Below are positions 44,964 through 57,100 of a DNA stretch of 64,000 nt, piece after piece. The notes beneath the pieces were generated by a model. That model was given only the letters and a program-made list of their open reading frames with translations. It was not told the origin of the DNA and ran no database searches. Numbering within the stretch: the stretch's first letter is position 1; the number at the start of each line of letters is the position of its first letter. The DNA is taken from contig JABYQR010000008.1 of NCBI GenBank assembly GCA_022592445.1, positions 186,001 through 250,000 of the forward strand. Reading direction: 5' to 3'. The DNA is from Cytidiella melzeri. Its lineage: Eukaryota; Basidiomycota; Agaricomycetes; Polyporales; Irpicaceae. The position numbers and the translations under genes were made by a program.

Positions 44964-46311
44964 ATGGCAAAGACACTCATTTTCACACTCTTTTACCTCT
45001 TTGCGTTCGTCGCCCTTCTGGCGGTCAACGCCACCGCCGACAATGGGGTGTTGCACAACCGCGGAGCTGGGCCCATAGCGAGGCGTTTGACGAACGCGCA
45101 AAGGCTCGCGAGGGGGTTGCCGTTGAACAAGCCTGCTGCGAAAAGGAACGGTACGTCCACTCCTTTGCTATTTTCGAGAATAAAGTTAACGTGTATGGTT
45201 GCAGGTCTGCTTCGCGCGCGTGCTTCGATCACGCCCACCTCCTCAAGCGTGTCCGTTTCTGAAACCGACACCGCGTCCACGTCTTCTACGACCGACAGCG
45301 CGACTTCGTCTGACTCCACCACCTCCAGCACGCCCACGTCTAGCGACTCATCTACGAGCTCTGCCGCAAGCTCCAGCGACCCCTCGTCCGCCTCGTCGAC
45401 ACCTCCCCCTACCTCGTCCTCATCCTCGTCTTCCTCGTCGTCTTCGTCCTCCTCATCTACATCTACATCTTCATCTTCCTCCATAGCTGCCCCAACCCCC
45501 ACATGCACGCCCGCAACCGGTGAAACCATTTCTTCTGGAACCATTGCCGTCACCGTCGGCGGCATACCTGGATACTACCTCTCATCGAGCCTGGGTACTG
45601 AGGGCGCACTCACCTACACAGACAACCAGGCACAAGCACAGCGCATCAGTTTCACGCCTTGCACGGACCCCACCTATCCGTTCAATGTCGATTTGACGGT
45701 ATGTCCCTGAATGTTCCAACAAATATAGAGAGTGTGCTGAGTTAGCGGGTTTTGCAGAACCCAACTTCAAAGACGAGTATCGGAGGGGCGGGCGAGCAGG
45801 GCGCAACATTGGCTGGCGCGAACGTGGTCTACCTCGCCCAGGTCAATCACAGTAAGCCGTTCTCCCACTCTCCCGTTCTGCGGCTCACTCACGCATATGT
45901 CTGTTTTGCGCTACGCTCGTCTAGGTCCAGCAGAAGCACCTCCGGTAGGTCAGGCAAGCAGCTACAATGCACCGACATGGAGCGAGAGTGCGATATGGCT
46001 TTTCAATCCCCTCACCGCAAGTCTCACTGCGCAGTGGATCAATCCGGATGGCAGTACGTACCTTTCTTTTTTTTCTATCCTCCGCGCGTTCACTCAATTA
46101 CTGTTTCTTTCATGCAAAACCAGCCGTAGTCCCGGCTACAGTAGTAGTCACCAGGCAGAACCAGCTAGCGTTGGTCGCCAACTACTCGGCCAGCGACCCA
46201 TTTGTAACACTGGCGGTAAGTATTTTCACTTTGATCTCGAACATAAAGCTGACTCGGCGGCTTGTTGTGGTTTCTGCAACCCGACTATAGAGCCTTCATG
46301 TGACGCCGTGA
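44964..46311 (+). CDS. Secreted protein B with Ser-rich stalk (paralogue of A)
   Basis: Signal peptide MAKTLIFTLFYLFAFVALLA, then IARRLTNAQRLARGLPLNKP and AAKR, the same motif as in protein A at the same distance from the start. Next comes a long Ser/Thr-rich stalk (about residues 75-160, including a run of 15 or so Ser), expected to be O-mannosylated and extended. The C-terminal domain contains TCTPATGETISSGTIAVTVG, GYYLSSSLGTEGALTYTDNQ, AIWLFNPLTASLTAQWINPD and TRQNQLALVANYSASDPFVT and ends ASLHVTP, stop at 46309-46311. The AIW...W-I-N-x-D part aligns with AMW...W-V-N-H-D of protein A. The stalk suggests a cell-wall or surface protein, although no GPI signal is seen. Five introns, all in frame. 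Confidence 0.75.
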
Positions 46312-46763
46312 TAAGTTTGACGTTTTTATCATGGGTTTTCGGTGGACCGACAACCAGGTTGTGGCTCATACGTACACGATCCTCTGGTGTGAGGAAGACG
46401 GACTTTTGACTACTGCTGCGATAATTTTGGTGTCTGTTATAATAATATCTACCTTGCTTGCGCAGCCAATGGCGCTTACTCATTGCACCCTGTCTTTACT
46501 CAATCTTTTGTTTTGCTTAGCACTCTGCTCGTTCGAGAATGAAGAATTTGTTCTCAAGCGGTACTTTCTCTTGCGATAACTGCACGTACTCGTGAACGCT
46601 CGCGATGCGCTGAAGCAGCCTTAAATCACGACTTAGAATCTGGTGGGCGCAGAGCCGAGCGCTCTTGTAAAACATATCCATATCAATGCCAGTCTGAATC
46701 GAGTACACGGCTTCACAGCGAAATCATGAGGGCTACATCGCATTGAGAAACATACAGTTGTCA
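46312..46763. other. Intergenic region, convergent 3' ends
   Basis: Holds the 3' ends of secreted protein B (plus) and the P450 (minus). No gene recognised. Confidence 0.5.
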
Positions 46764-49229
46764 TCATTCTGATTGCTCCTTGTAGATGTTATTCAGAATC
46801 GCCTGCGCCTCAGGGAAGCGAGCGGATATCCTGCACTTGAAGGGTACTGGAGCTCTGCAAAGACAGCGTATCGTTAGTGAAGACATCACATGGTTTCTAG
46901 CTACCAACAGAAACCAAATGCTTACACCACGATCCCAAGGTCAACACTCTCAGTGGCAGAGGGTAAGATCACCATCCCTTCCTCGTCGACAGGGGGCTCA
47001 ATGTTGAACGCCCAGACCATGGTTGCTATTGCAATTAGCAGAGTCTGATTCGCGAAATGCATGCCTACACAGTGCCTAAGAGCTTATTAGCCTTTTTATG
47101 ACACACAACGTAGGAAAGAAGTGTATACCGCCGTCCGAAACCGTAGCTGACATGTCCCATTTGATGTGTATCAGGCGGAGTCACCTCAACCTTGCCTGTC
47201 GCGTCGAGGAAGCGATCGGGTGGGAATGCATCGAAGTCAGGGTACATGGCAGGGTCTCTGGTACGGAGGTGTCAGATCACCTTTCCCACTGCGTGCTAGC
47301 ACATGGGCTCAATTGAAACTCACCTATTCATTGCCCTATAATGCCACAAAGCGAGTAGTGAGTTGGACGCAAGTCGGAGTGAAAATAAGATCATAGCCGA
47401 CTGCAACAGAAGCCATACCAGATGTTTCCAATTACCGACGTTCCTAGTATGCACGAATTGATTCCCTGCAATGACTGCGCTCCGTGAATTTGTTACTGAC
47501 CTTTCGGGATAAAATAACCTTTGTACCAGTCGTCCTTTGGAGAATAGGATATGACCTGCAATTACGGATGCTAAATTCATTTGCTCCTCACCTCGCTCGT
47601 CCTGTGCGGCAAACCTGTACATGTAAGCATTTTTTCAGTACGTAAGCTGCTACAGAATGACCAGGTATTACCCATTGGAACTACAGGCCTCCATCGCAAA
47701 GTCTCCTTTACCATTGCGCGTATGTACGGAAGTTCGATCATGTCTTCAAACGTCGGAGCCCGTTTGTGGCCTACCACTGCGTCAATCTCAGCCTGAGCTT
47801 TGCGCATGACTTCTGGGTAGAGTGTCATAGCAAGCATGAAGACTACAAGAGTCGACGAAGTCTAGGGATTGTGTCATGATGGTCCATCGCTGCTAGTTCA
47901 AGGGACATACCGTCTCGGTGCCAGCTATACTGCATGAATCAAGGGTTTGTCCCGAATAAGCGCGGCGCGATCGAACATGTAAAACACCTCACACCTGGGT
48001 ACCTGCAAGCCAGGCTGCCTCTCTTTTTGAAAGCCCGTGCCGGTCTTTCATCTCAATCAATTCTGTGACAAAGCTTCGCTGGGAAGAGCCCGCATCCTGT
48101 TGGGCAGCGAAAGTTAGCTGATTCTGCAATGTAAGGTTCAACTGACCATCTTGGCGGCAACCCCAGCGCTGTACTCTTCAAACATCTGTGTTTCCTGTTT
48201 ATGCCACGCCAAGCCCTCGCGCTTCCAATTCGCCGCCCAAGACGGAATGTAATTCATAAATTGGGATGAGGTCGACAAGGAAAGAGCCAGGAAGCGCAGC
48301 ATGCGCGATACGAGCGGCAATGGTCGATAGATGTTCATATACAGATGGTTCAAGGTCCTTAGTTGGCCAACCGTAGACTGAGCTTAATATCGTTGATGCT
48401 GCAAACCTGGGCAGACCGATGAGTCACAGAGCGTGTGGGAGAAATGGAAACATACCGTTTGATATGATCCTCCCAGCTTCCAGGTTGCGCGAGAATGTTG
48501 GACACTGCCTGAGCAGCAGCTTTAGCCTGAATTGATTCGTAGATTTTTATAGCTCGAACGTTGAGGCCTTCGTGAGAAGCACGACGCATCCTACGCCATC
48601 TGTGGTTCACATGTGTGCGTGAGTATATCTCGAAAGATCGCGTTATCATTTACAGATTTCCATATCTCAAGAAGCCTATGAACGCATTTCCAGCGAGGAT
48701 TTCTCCGGCCATGATGATGCGAGGACGATCACTGTAGATATTTGAGCGGCGATCTAGATGCCGAGTAGATCGTTGGAACACACTGCGAGAAGCACATCAA
48801 GAAACCTCTTACCAAATAGGTCTGCTGCCATTTCATGAGTATTCAGCACCACAACACGCTGACCGAGTAGGTCGAGCGAGAAAATGGGACCTGTTGTACC
48901 AGAGTCATTTTTAGAAGAAACAAATTTACAGAATTCCAAGACCCACCGTATTTCTTGGTCCATTCTGTGAACTGATACCACGGCATCTGCTTTGGCACTT
49001 GTAGAACATTCCCCAGAAACGGCAGTCGAGGAGGTCCGGGAGGTTCATGTCGGCTTCGTAAATACGAGAGGCTAGCCCATGTGATGAGACCTGCAAGGAC
49101 AGCTGCCGATATAGACAGACGTGCGTCTGCGACCACAAGAGAGATGAGCTCTAAGGTATACCCCGAGAGGAAAGCCGACGCTTTCGCCCAAATGTCGATG
49201 ATTGCCAGGGAGGCTTGTTCATAGAACAT
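46764..49229 (-). CDS. Cytochrome P450 monooxygenase, complete
   Basis: Start at MFYEQASLAIIDIW, with a membrane anchor (LSISAAVLAGLITWASLSYL) and the Pro-rich hinge EPPGPPRLPFLGNVL. Further motifs: GPIFSLDLLGQRVVVLNTHE, WRRMRRASHEGLN, the I-helix oxygen-binding IAGTET-TSSTLVVFML, the K-helix KETLRWRP (ExxR), FDAFPPDRFLDATGKVE and the haem loop VSYGFGRRHCVGMHFANQ with the Cys ligand. It ends APVPFKCRISARFPEAQAIL then NNIYKEQSE, stop at 46764-46766. About a dozen short introns. Microsomal, needing P450 reductase; the substrate cannot be told. The general form fits the large agaricomycete P450 clans active on hydrophobic compounds. No terpene synthase or other partner gene is adjacent. Confidence 0.9.
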
Positions 49230-49800
49230 CGGGGAGATCAAGGTCAGAGGACGAAAGGTAAGTTAGGTTTTGTGCTGCGGGGACATGGCGCGTTAACAAG
49301 GTTGTGCGCTCAGGCGTCTTCATCATAATTGGCAGATGAGATGTTGCATTTAACGCGCTTCAGGTTCTTCATCGTACCGTGGCACACAGTATCAAGGATC
49401 CTGTGCGCGACATACAACCGAAGGCCTGAGACGTTGGAAGATAATCAGTCTCACATATGCATAACATAGCGGTATACCTCCTACAAGCTGACCGAAATGA
49501 ATGCGCAGAGTCATACTCATTACAAAGCGTGAACATTCACGCAAGACGACACATACGAGAACCGCCGATGTACCATCACCGTCCCAAATACGTCAGCATC
49601 TCGTCGTTCTGTTGTCCGCTGCGAAAACGATCCCGTAAGCCAGCCAAAAACGCAACAGTTCAAGCCTCCGCTCATGGTATAAGGAAATCGGTAAGTTCCA
49701 ACCCATCCGGACGGATGTAGAATACAGATGCGTTAATATCGATATGCAGAATGTCGGCGTTCGCCGACCTCCAGGTTCAAGCAAGCTGCTGACGCACTAT
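49230..49800. other. Intergenic region, no gene recognised
   Basis: Spacer between the P450 promoter and the 3' end of the first copy of the tandem unknown family. Short frames only. Confidence 0.45.
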
Positions 49801-51479
49801 TTAGTACTTCTGCTTGTCCAGCCAAGCTCCGCGTGGCCAAAGGCCACTCCCAGCGGCTTCGTTCTCTGGCAAGAAGTAACTATATAATCACATCGAATGT
49901 GAGCATTGCGGCTCAAGTCAGACGCTGCTTTCAACAATGAGTACTCACATGTGCGTCTCGCCGATCTGATTGTAATCCCTCATGGCGCCGCCTATTCCAG
50001 GAAAATACCGTCTGTAGTGTCCAAGGTGCTGTAAAGCGAGACAGGACAAACCTTCCGAGAAAAATGACATCCAAGTCATATAGGGCATCACAGCCGCATG
50101 CTATTTGTCGTAGTGGGGGTAAGTAACAAAGCTTGGAATTAACATGAGAAGATTCGGAGAAAAGACTCACAGCGTGACTATAGAAATGAACATGGGTCCC
50201 TTGCGCAGGGCCGTTTGGAGCTTCCCTGTTCGGCCCGAAGGGTTCGCTGTATTGCATGTTGTGCAATTTCGCCTCATCCGGGACATGCAAACGAGATTCA
50301 GGATCAATCACTAGAAAGCTAATCAGGTCATCTCAGTCGCAACGGTTGCGTAGACTCACAATGCCCAACAAAGAGGAAGACGTTCCGCTCTTTGTCTGGA
50401 AGGTCTGGGTCCACATCAAACTACCCAGTGCTGTCAGTCGAGGTTGTGACGGATGTGTATGTGGTCGCACGTACCGCCAAAACGAACCCAGCGCTGACAC
50501 TGCCATCCGGTCCGTGTTTAGTCCCCCCAGGGTTGGAAAGGCAACCAAGCTCACGCGTGCTGAAGTCCAGCCGAGTCTCCTTGAACTTGCTGTACGCCTT
50601 CTCCCCTTCAACGAGAATGGCGTTGTTCCAATACACTCCATTTTCGACGTGATCGACTGTGATACGCTTGGTGCGCAGCGTCTTCCAATTGATACCTGCC
50701 AATTGCGTCGCCAGAATGAACGCGGCCTCGATGCACACAGGCCCGATGGCGCCCGTTTGGTAATACTTGATTCCGCTTGGATCGGCGTTGACGACGCTGA
50801 CTCCCGGGAAGGGTTCGAACGTGGTGGTAGCTGTGTTTGTGGGACGGCCCACCCAGTCTTTGTCACTAACACAAATCACCTCCTCGTTGCGACGCAAGAG
50901 GTTCTGCAACTTCTCGGGCCACATGGCATTCGTAAGTGGGTCTTTGTTATCCAACGAGGCGAGGAAGGCAGCGACAGGCTTGTCCTTTGTGAGGGTACGC
51001 AAGGTGTTCCAAGTATTGAGAGCGCGCCAGGACTCCACCCACCTCCAGTTGGGGTTCTCGGCGTGACCAACCGGGTGGTCAGGGTTGATAAGTTTCTCGT
51101 TTCCAATTCGCTGCCACATCCCTAGAAAACATGTGAGCGTGTGAGAATTGTTAGAGGCAGTCACAGTAACCCTGTACGAACAGTCATAACCTTCACGTGC
51201 TTTCGTGTTGGTAATCCAAAGACCTTTTTTATCGTCTCCTTCGTACAACTTCCTGATAAAGTTCGTCGGATTGGTGAACTGGTCTGCAGGTCAGCTACAC
51301 AACCGACAAATAAGGCGTTTGAGTCTTACATGTACCACCTTAGCGTCGAATGGGAATGTCCTGGATAGCTCGAAAAGACTATGGGGAAGTATAAGCAGCG
51401 GCGTGGAGTATAAGAGAAATGATGACAATGGGACTGACCAGCCTTCATTTTGAGTTGGTTCCGTCTTAATCTGTTCCAT
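49801..51479 (-). CDS. Uncharacterised protein, tandem family copy 1
   Basis: Start at ATG 51479 (MEQIKTEPTQNEG); stop at 49801-49803. Joining in-frame exons gives SRTFPFDAKVV, FTNPTNFIRKLYEGDDKKGL, WITNTKAREGMWQRIGNEKL, AENPNWRWVESWRALNTWNT, EEVICVSDKDWVGRPTNTAT, IKYYQTGAIGPVCIEAAFIL, VENGVYWNNAILVEGEKAYS, LGCLSNPGGTKHGPDGSVSA, FDVDPDLPDKERNVFLFVGH, QGTHVHFYSHA, PYMTWMSFFSEGLSCLALQH, GETHIYFLPENEAAGSGLWP and RGAWLDKQKY. About 400 aa, no signal peptide and no clear membrane span. Trp-, Asn- and Gly-rich blocks such as NPNWRWVESW and THVHFYSH look like a conserved globular domain, but I recognise no family. Copies 2 and 3 follow upstream on the same strand. No stop disrupts it, so it is probably functional. 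Confidence 0.7.
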
Positions 51480-51794
51480 AATATTCGAAAGGATAAGGCG
51501 TGACAAGCAAGCGAAGAAGTATTGCTAAAGAGCTGTGGGGAGCAAGAGAGCGTACGAAGTGGGTTAAAATACGAGGACGAAGCGCTTACCTACTAGCAAT
51601 GTCTAGCATGCCCCGACACAATGCATTCTCCATTTCGACGATAACGTTCCGTGCTACGCGAGTGCATGGAGCTGAGGAGTAATCCAGAGGCTTCTGGGGC
51701 CCCTCTGTGGCAGCTATAGTAGGGCACAATTCAGGAACGAAAACACAACCTGTGGACCCGGAGTGGAATGAGGAGCACCGAGACTCCAGCATTA
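51480..51794 (-). other. Leader region of copy 1, possible 5' UTR intron
   Basis: A donor-like GTAAGCGC near 51588 corresponds to GTAAACGC in copy 2 (near 62405), both following an ATG-containing exon-like piece. This suggests a spliced leader or alternative first exon in both copies. The pogo transposon inserted at 51793-51794, about 315 bp before the main start codon. Confidence 0.4.
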
Positions 51795-51818
51795 CAGTCG
51801 ACGCTCTCTTAACCCATA
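51795..51818 (+). repeat. Left terminal inverted repeat of the pogo-like element
   Basis: CAGTCGACGCTCTCTTAACC continues to CATA and is the perfect complement of 59503-59526. Further in, ACCCATA or its variants recur several times to about 51955. Confidence 0.9.
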
Positions 51819-52150
51819 GCTCCCATAACCCATAATTCTGATAAGCCATAGATTTCTTGATCCACCGAGTTGGTTCCCTGCCAAAGTCAACGAAAAACCC
51901 ATACCTCTCCGATAACCCATAGCCCATACTTTTTTGGGGTTTAAAACCCATACCTTTTACCTAAATATTCCCAATATGACATATGAGTTATTTATGCATT
52001 TGTGCCAAGAAATCCCGATACAAGCAGGACGTCCAATCTCTGCGCTCTGCTCTACATATGAGGCGGGCAGGTGCACCGCGTAGCATTGGCAACGAAATTT
52101 TTTTTTTAAATAATAACTTGGCCTTGCTCTCCCCCACTTTCTGTCTCAAG

Positions 52151-53758
52151 ATGGCTAAGCCGGTGGATATCCTGAAGAAAGGATTCAAACTTTTGCAGAC
52201 CCGTGTCAAAGCCCGACGAGATAAAATCCAAGAGCTGCTGAAAGCCAAGAAGTCAGTGCCATCAGAGGATGAAGAGTGGCTCGACAAAGAAGCCAACCTG
52301 ATTGATGAGCAACGAGCAATAGAGATCCTGGAGAATGCATCAGACTACGAACATGGGTTGGAGTCCCTGGACGCATCACAGCGAGAGGCTGTGCGGAAGC
52401 TACGAGAGCTCGCAGGAGACATCCCCAAGGCTGTTGGCAACAAGCGCAAACGTAAGCCTATAATTTTGTACACTTTATGTTTTTGCTGCTGAAATGCTCA
52501 CCGTAAGGACCTGAGCACATTGCCCCGAAAAAGCCACAAGAAACGAAGCAGCCTGTCTTCACAAAGAAGGAAAACGCCACCCTCGAGCAGCGAATTGAGA
52601 TTCTAGATTGGCACCATAAGCAGGGAAGGAATCAGACGAGAACAGCAGCGCATTTTGATCCAATCTATCCGAACTTACGAATCAAACAACCACTCGTGTC
52701 TGACTGGCTGAGAAACGAGGAGAAGTGGCGGAAGGAATGGGAAGAGTCGTCTGCCACGCGGTCTCGTTCAGCAAAGCGGGTTCGACAAACACAGCACCCA
52801 GCAGTCACGGAGATGCTGGACCTATGGGTTGCACAGGCATTGGCGCATCAGGTTCTTCTGACCGGCGAGGTGCTGCGGCAGAAGTGGACCAGGTTTGCCG
52901 ACTTGGCTGGTATCCCAGAAGACGAGCGATTGAACCTCAGTGACGGCTGGCTAGGGAAATACAAGAAGTATCTCGGGCTGAAGCAATACAAACGCCACGG
53001 TGAAGCAGGGTCTGCCAGCAAAGAGGACGCGGAGAGGGAGCGAAAACGGATCCAAGGGTTGATTGCGCAATATGGCTATGCGTTGCGTGATGTTTTCAAC
53101 ATGGACGAGACCGGTCTTTATTACGCGTACGCACCTTGCTTTACTCTTCCATGTTGCTTGCTAAAAACGACTCCTACGAAAAGTCTCTCCCCCGATCGCG
53201 GTCTTTCCGATAAGAAGTACTCAGGTGTAAAAGGGAGGAAGGTTCGACTCACCTACGCGTTCACATCAAATGCTGACGGTTCAGAGAAGTTGCCCCCGCT
53301 CATCATCGGAAAGGCCTACCGTCCAAGGGTATTCAAGAAGAAAACGGGGCCACAGCTCGGTTTTCTGTATCGCCACAACGCCACGGCCTGGATGACCACG
53401 GAGCTGTATCAAGAGTGGATTTCGGAGTGGGACAAGGACCTTGGGAAGCAGAACCGTAAGATAATGCTTCTTCAAGATAATTTTTCGGGTCATGCTGCCC
53501 CAGACAACTTACAGAACATCCGTGTCGTACCCTTCGAACCAAATCTCACCGCGCACGTCCAGCCAATGGACCAAGGCATCATCCGATGCTTCAAAGTGCA
53601 CTATCGCGCGGAATACATTCAGCGCGCCATTGATCGCTACGACATGGACATTACCCCCTCCAAAATCTACGACATCGATCAGCTAGAGGCTATGAGGCTT
53701 GCCGACGCCGCATGGCAAGAAGTGGACACGACGACCATCCGTCACTGCTGGCGCAGAG
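52151..53758 (+). pseudogene. pogo/Tigger transposase, 5' part, interrupted by copia
   Basis: Starts MAKPVDILKKGFKLLQTRVK. After an intron near 52450 it runs ENATLEQRIEILDWHHKQGR (psq/CENP-B-type HTH), LRIKQPLVSDWLRNEEKW, GEVLRQKWTRFADLAGIPED (second HTH, HTH_CENPB) and LSDGWLGKYKKYLGLKQY. The DDE domain shows FNMDETGLYYA, SDKKYSGVKGRKVRLTYAFT, IMLLQDNFSGHAA and TAHVQPMDQGIIRCFKVHYR, giving Asp-Asp-Asp catalytic residues. A 3n-length intron lies near 53128-53184. The original frame is cut at HCWRR (about 53757). As it stands, translation continues 15 codons into the copia LTR. The other half is at 58794-59313 in matching phase. Confidence 0.88.
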
Positions 53759-54089
53759 TATTGCAGGGTTACGAGAGAGCCGCTCTAAGATATGCGAAGC
53801 GAAGGTGAACTCAGTAAGCCTCGATGAAAAGAGGTACTATTGGATTGCACTGCTAACCTAAGATATGCGAAGCGAAGGTGAACTACAGTGTATCAGATAG
53901 TGTATGAAACATGTTACAAAACGAGTGAACGAACCTCAGTAAGCCTCGATGAAAAGAGGTACTGAGGAAAAAGAGAACTCGGTCGCCCGAATCGAAAACC
54001 GCGGGCGCTAGAACGTTTACACAACAGTCCGTAAAAGGAAGGTGAGTTCATGGCTGATGAACAGCAACGAAAAAGCTTTGATTCCAACA
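53759..54089 (-). repeat. Copia 3' LTR
   Basis: 331 bp, matching 58463-58793 base for base as far as I can see. Internally it holds two copies each of two motifs: AAGATATGCGAAGCGAAGGT (near 53787 and 53861) and CAGTAAGCCTCGATGAAAAG (near 53812 and 53937). Confidence 0.92.
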
Positions 54090-54111
54090 CGCCCACTCAG
54101 CGGGTATGAAC

Positions 54112-57100
54112 TTATAACTGCCCCATGCCATCCAGAAAACGGTTGTGCTTCTCGCGAGCGAGAGGCTTCGTCATGATGTCGGCGACCTGATCTCCAGTAG
54201 GAACATATTCAGGTAGAATAAGGGCGTCTTCGTATGCGTCGCGCGTGAAGTGATACCGGACCGCGATATGCTTTGTACGTTCGTGATGTTCCGGATTCTT
54301 GATCAGGGCGATAGCGGACTGGTTGTCAATGAGGAGAGGGACAGCATAAGAAGGAGAGAGGTGTCCAATCTCGATAAGAAAAGCGCGAAGCCAAATGGCT
54401 TCCTTTGTGGCGTGCGAAGCTGCCATGTATTCGGCCTCAGTGCTCGAAAGAGCAGTGGAATGCTGTCGCTTCGATGACCAGCTAATGGCGCCACCGGATA
54501 GAACAAACGTGTAACCAGTGATTGAGCGTCGATCGTTGGGGTCCGAGGCCCAGTCAGCGTCGACGTAGCCAATAAGGTCGGCCGAAATTGAATCGCGTGC
54601 GTCCGGAGGAGTTCCGCGATACGTGAGGTGGAGGTCTTTGCTACCTCGAAGGTAACGGTAGACCCGGGTAATTGCGAGTAGGTGTTCTCGACCTGGGGTT
54701 GCGGCGTGCTTGCTCAAGGCGCCCACTGAATAGGCAAGGTCGGGTCGAGTCCCAATCATTGCGTACATCAGCGAGCCGAGCATTGACTGATACTGCTTGA
54801 CGTCGACCTCGGACTCGTTAGCGGGAAGCTTGATGAGTTTCGAGTTGGGGTCCATAGGAGTGGAGACCGGTCGACTGTCAGAGAGTCCGAAGCGGTCGAG
54901 GATAGTGGTGATGAACTGTCGTTGTGACAGCTCGAGAATGCGGCGTGGGCGGTCGCGTATGATCTCCATGTTGAGGATCCATCGGGCCTCGCCTAAATCG
55001 GTCATCTCAAACTCGCGGTGGAAACTTGCCTTGAAAAGGTTGATGACCTTGATGTCTTTGGAGACAATGAGCATGTCGTCGACGTAGACGGCGCAGATGA
55101 CAGGTGTGCCACTCTCCATCTTGAAGAAAACAGCGTGGTCGTGGTGCGATCGAGTGAAACCACGGTCGGTGAATTCCTTTGCGAGTCGCTGGTACCATTG
55201 GCGGCTGGACTGCTTCAGGCCGTAGAGGGACTTCTTCAGCTTCCAGACAGAGCTGTCATCGCCTTCGAACCCGGGGGGTGGTTTCATGTAGATCTCCTCG
55301 TTGAGATCGCCGTTGAGGAAAGCGGACTTGACGTCCATCTGGTGAATTTCGAGGTCCTCTTGAGCAGCGAGAGCGAGAATGGTGCGAATTGATGTGAATT
55401 TGGAAACCGGTGCGAACGTATCGTTGTAGTCGACTCCTTCGACCTGCGTAAAGCCCTTTGCGACGAGACGCGCCTTGTGCTTGACAATTTCACCGTCTGG
55501 TCCACGCTTAATGGCAAAGACCCAGCGGCAGTCTACAAGGGTCCGGTCCTTAGGCCTCTCCACTTCGTCGTACAGCTTCGCCTTGAGGAAAGCTTCCATC
55601 TCTGCAACACACGCAAGTCTCCATTCGAGAGCGTCTGGCCGTGCCATAGCTTGAGCGTAGGTGCGTGGTGGTTCGTCGAGTGAAGCCTTGAGAGCGTGTT
55701 GTTGCTCTGCTTCCTTCGCCTTTGCGACCGCTTCAATGGAGGCCTTGTCCCTGGAGTTCAAGTTGAACTTGGGATGGTCGTCCTGGGTAGGCAGTTGCTT
55801 AGTTCGAGTAGAACGCCGGAGTTCAGGAGCAGGTGCAGGAATGTGACGAGTGCGTGATAGAGTGGCAGGTCCGGGAGCAGGAGCGGCACCTGGTACAACG
55901 TCCTCAACAGGAGGTTCTGGGTGAGGAGAGGGTGCACGCGAGATGGCCTGTTCAGCATCGGATTCAACATCTTGTACGTCTGTCGACATGTTCAACATGT
56001 CCTCCTTGGGTGTAGAGTCTCTGCTGCGATACAGAGGGGCTGAAGATGGTGAAACGTCAAGGGTATCGTCGATGTCGATGATGACGCGGTCTGGGTCTAG
56101 CATGGAGCCTTCATCAAAGATGACGTCGCGTGACTCGTAAATGCGACCAGAGGGGCGGTGAAGAACGCAGTAGGCCTTGCGATGTTCAGCATATCCAAGG
56201 TGCACGCACTCGAGTGACTTAGCATCGAGCTTCTTGCGCTTCTCCTCAGGAATGTGAACATAGGCTTTGCAGCCGAAGATGCGTAGATGGGCGACTGACG
56301 GTTTGTTGCCAGTGGACGCCTCATATGGTGTCTTGCCATCAAGGGCACGAGTCGGAGTACGTTGGAGGATGTGCGTGGCGTAGAGAACTGCGTGGCCCCA
56401 GTACGTCTTCGGAAGTCCAGCGTCCTTGAGCATAGTCCGTGCCATCTCCATGATCGTGCGGTTCATGCGCTCTGCGACACCATTTTCCTGCGGCGTGTAG
56501 GGGTTTGTCTTCTCGTGGTGAATCCCCTTGCTGCGGAGAAACGCCTCGAACTCGTCAGAGCAAAACTCGCCACCTCCGTCACTACGGAAGTAGTTGCCTC
56601 GTTCACCAGTGAGGGCCTCAGCGCGAGCGTAGTAGTCCTTCGTGTGACTGAGAGTCTCACTTTTGTGCTTGAGAAGGTTGGTGACTGGGAGGTGAGAGGC
56701 CTCATCGACGTGGAGAGCGAAATAGCGGTGACCTTGAGGTGTTTGGGTGTCCATTGGTCCGCAAACGTCAGCGTACACGCGGTTGAGGACGCGCGAGCTC
56801 TCGGTGTTGGATACCTTTGGAATGGGAAGACGAGTCTGCTTGCCCTCGAGGCAAGGGACGCAGATAGTCTTGGGGCGAGTCTGCTCACCGGTGATGTCCA
56901 TCCCTTCGACCATGCCCTGTCGAACCATCTTTAAGACGGAGTCAACGTTGATGTGACCGAGTCGGCGGTGCCAAGTCGTGACGTCAGCCTTAGCGACGGG
57001 CTTGACGTTGGCCTTGAGCGCGGTGAGAGGGAGTGGAGAGTCGGCGGAGTGCGCGCCCACTGAAGCGATGTAAGCGCGAAGGACTGGGAATGGCGTCGAG

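Noticed and set aside
50256..51125. 289-codon open frame on the plus strand
   Set aside because: Antisense to the unknown family copy 1; the minus strand is conserved in three copies with shared introns, the plus strand is not.
53759..54089. Initially read as the true C-terminus of the pogo transposase (LQGYERAALRYAKRR)
   Set aside because: The sequence is part of the copia LTR; the same 331 bp recur at 58463, and the real C-terminus resumes after the insertion.
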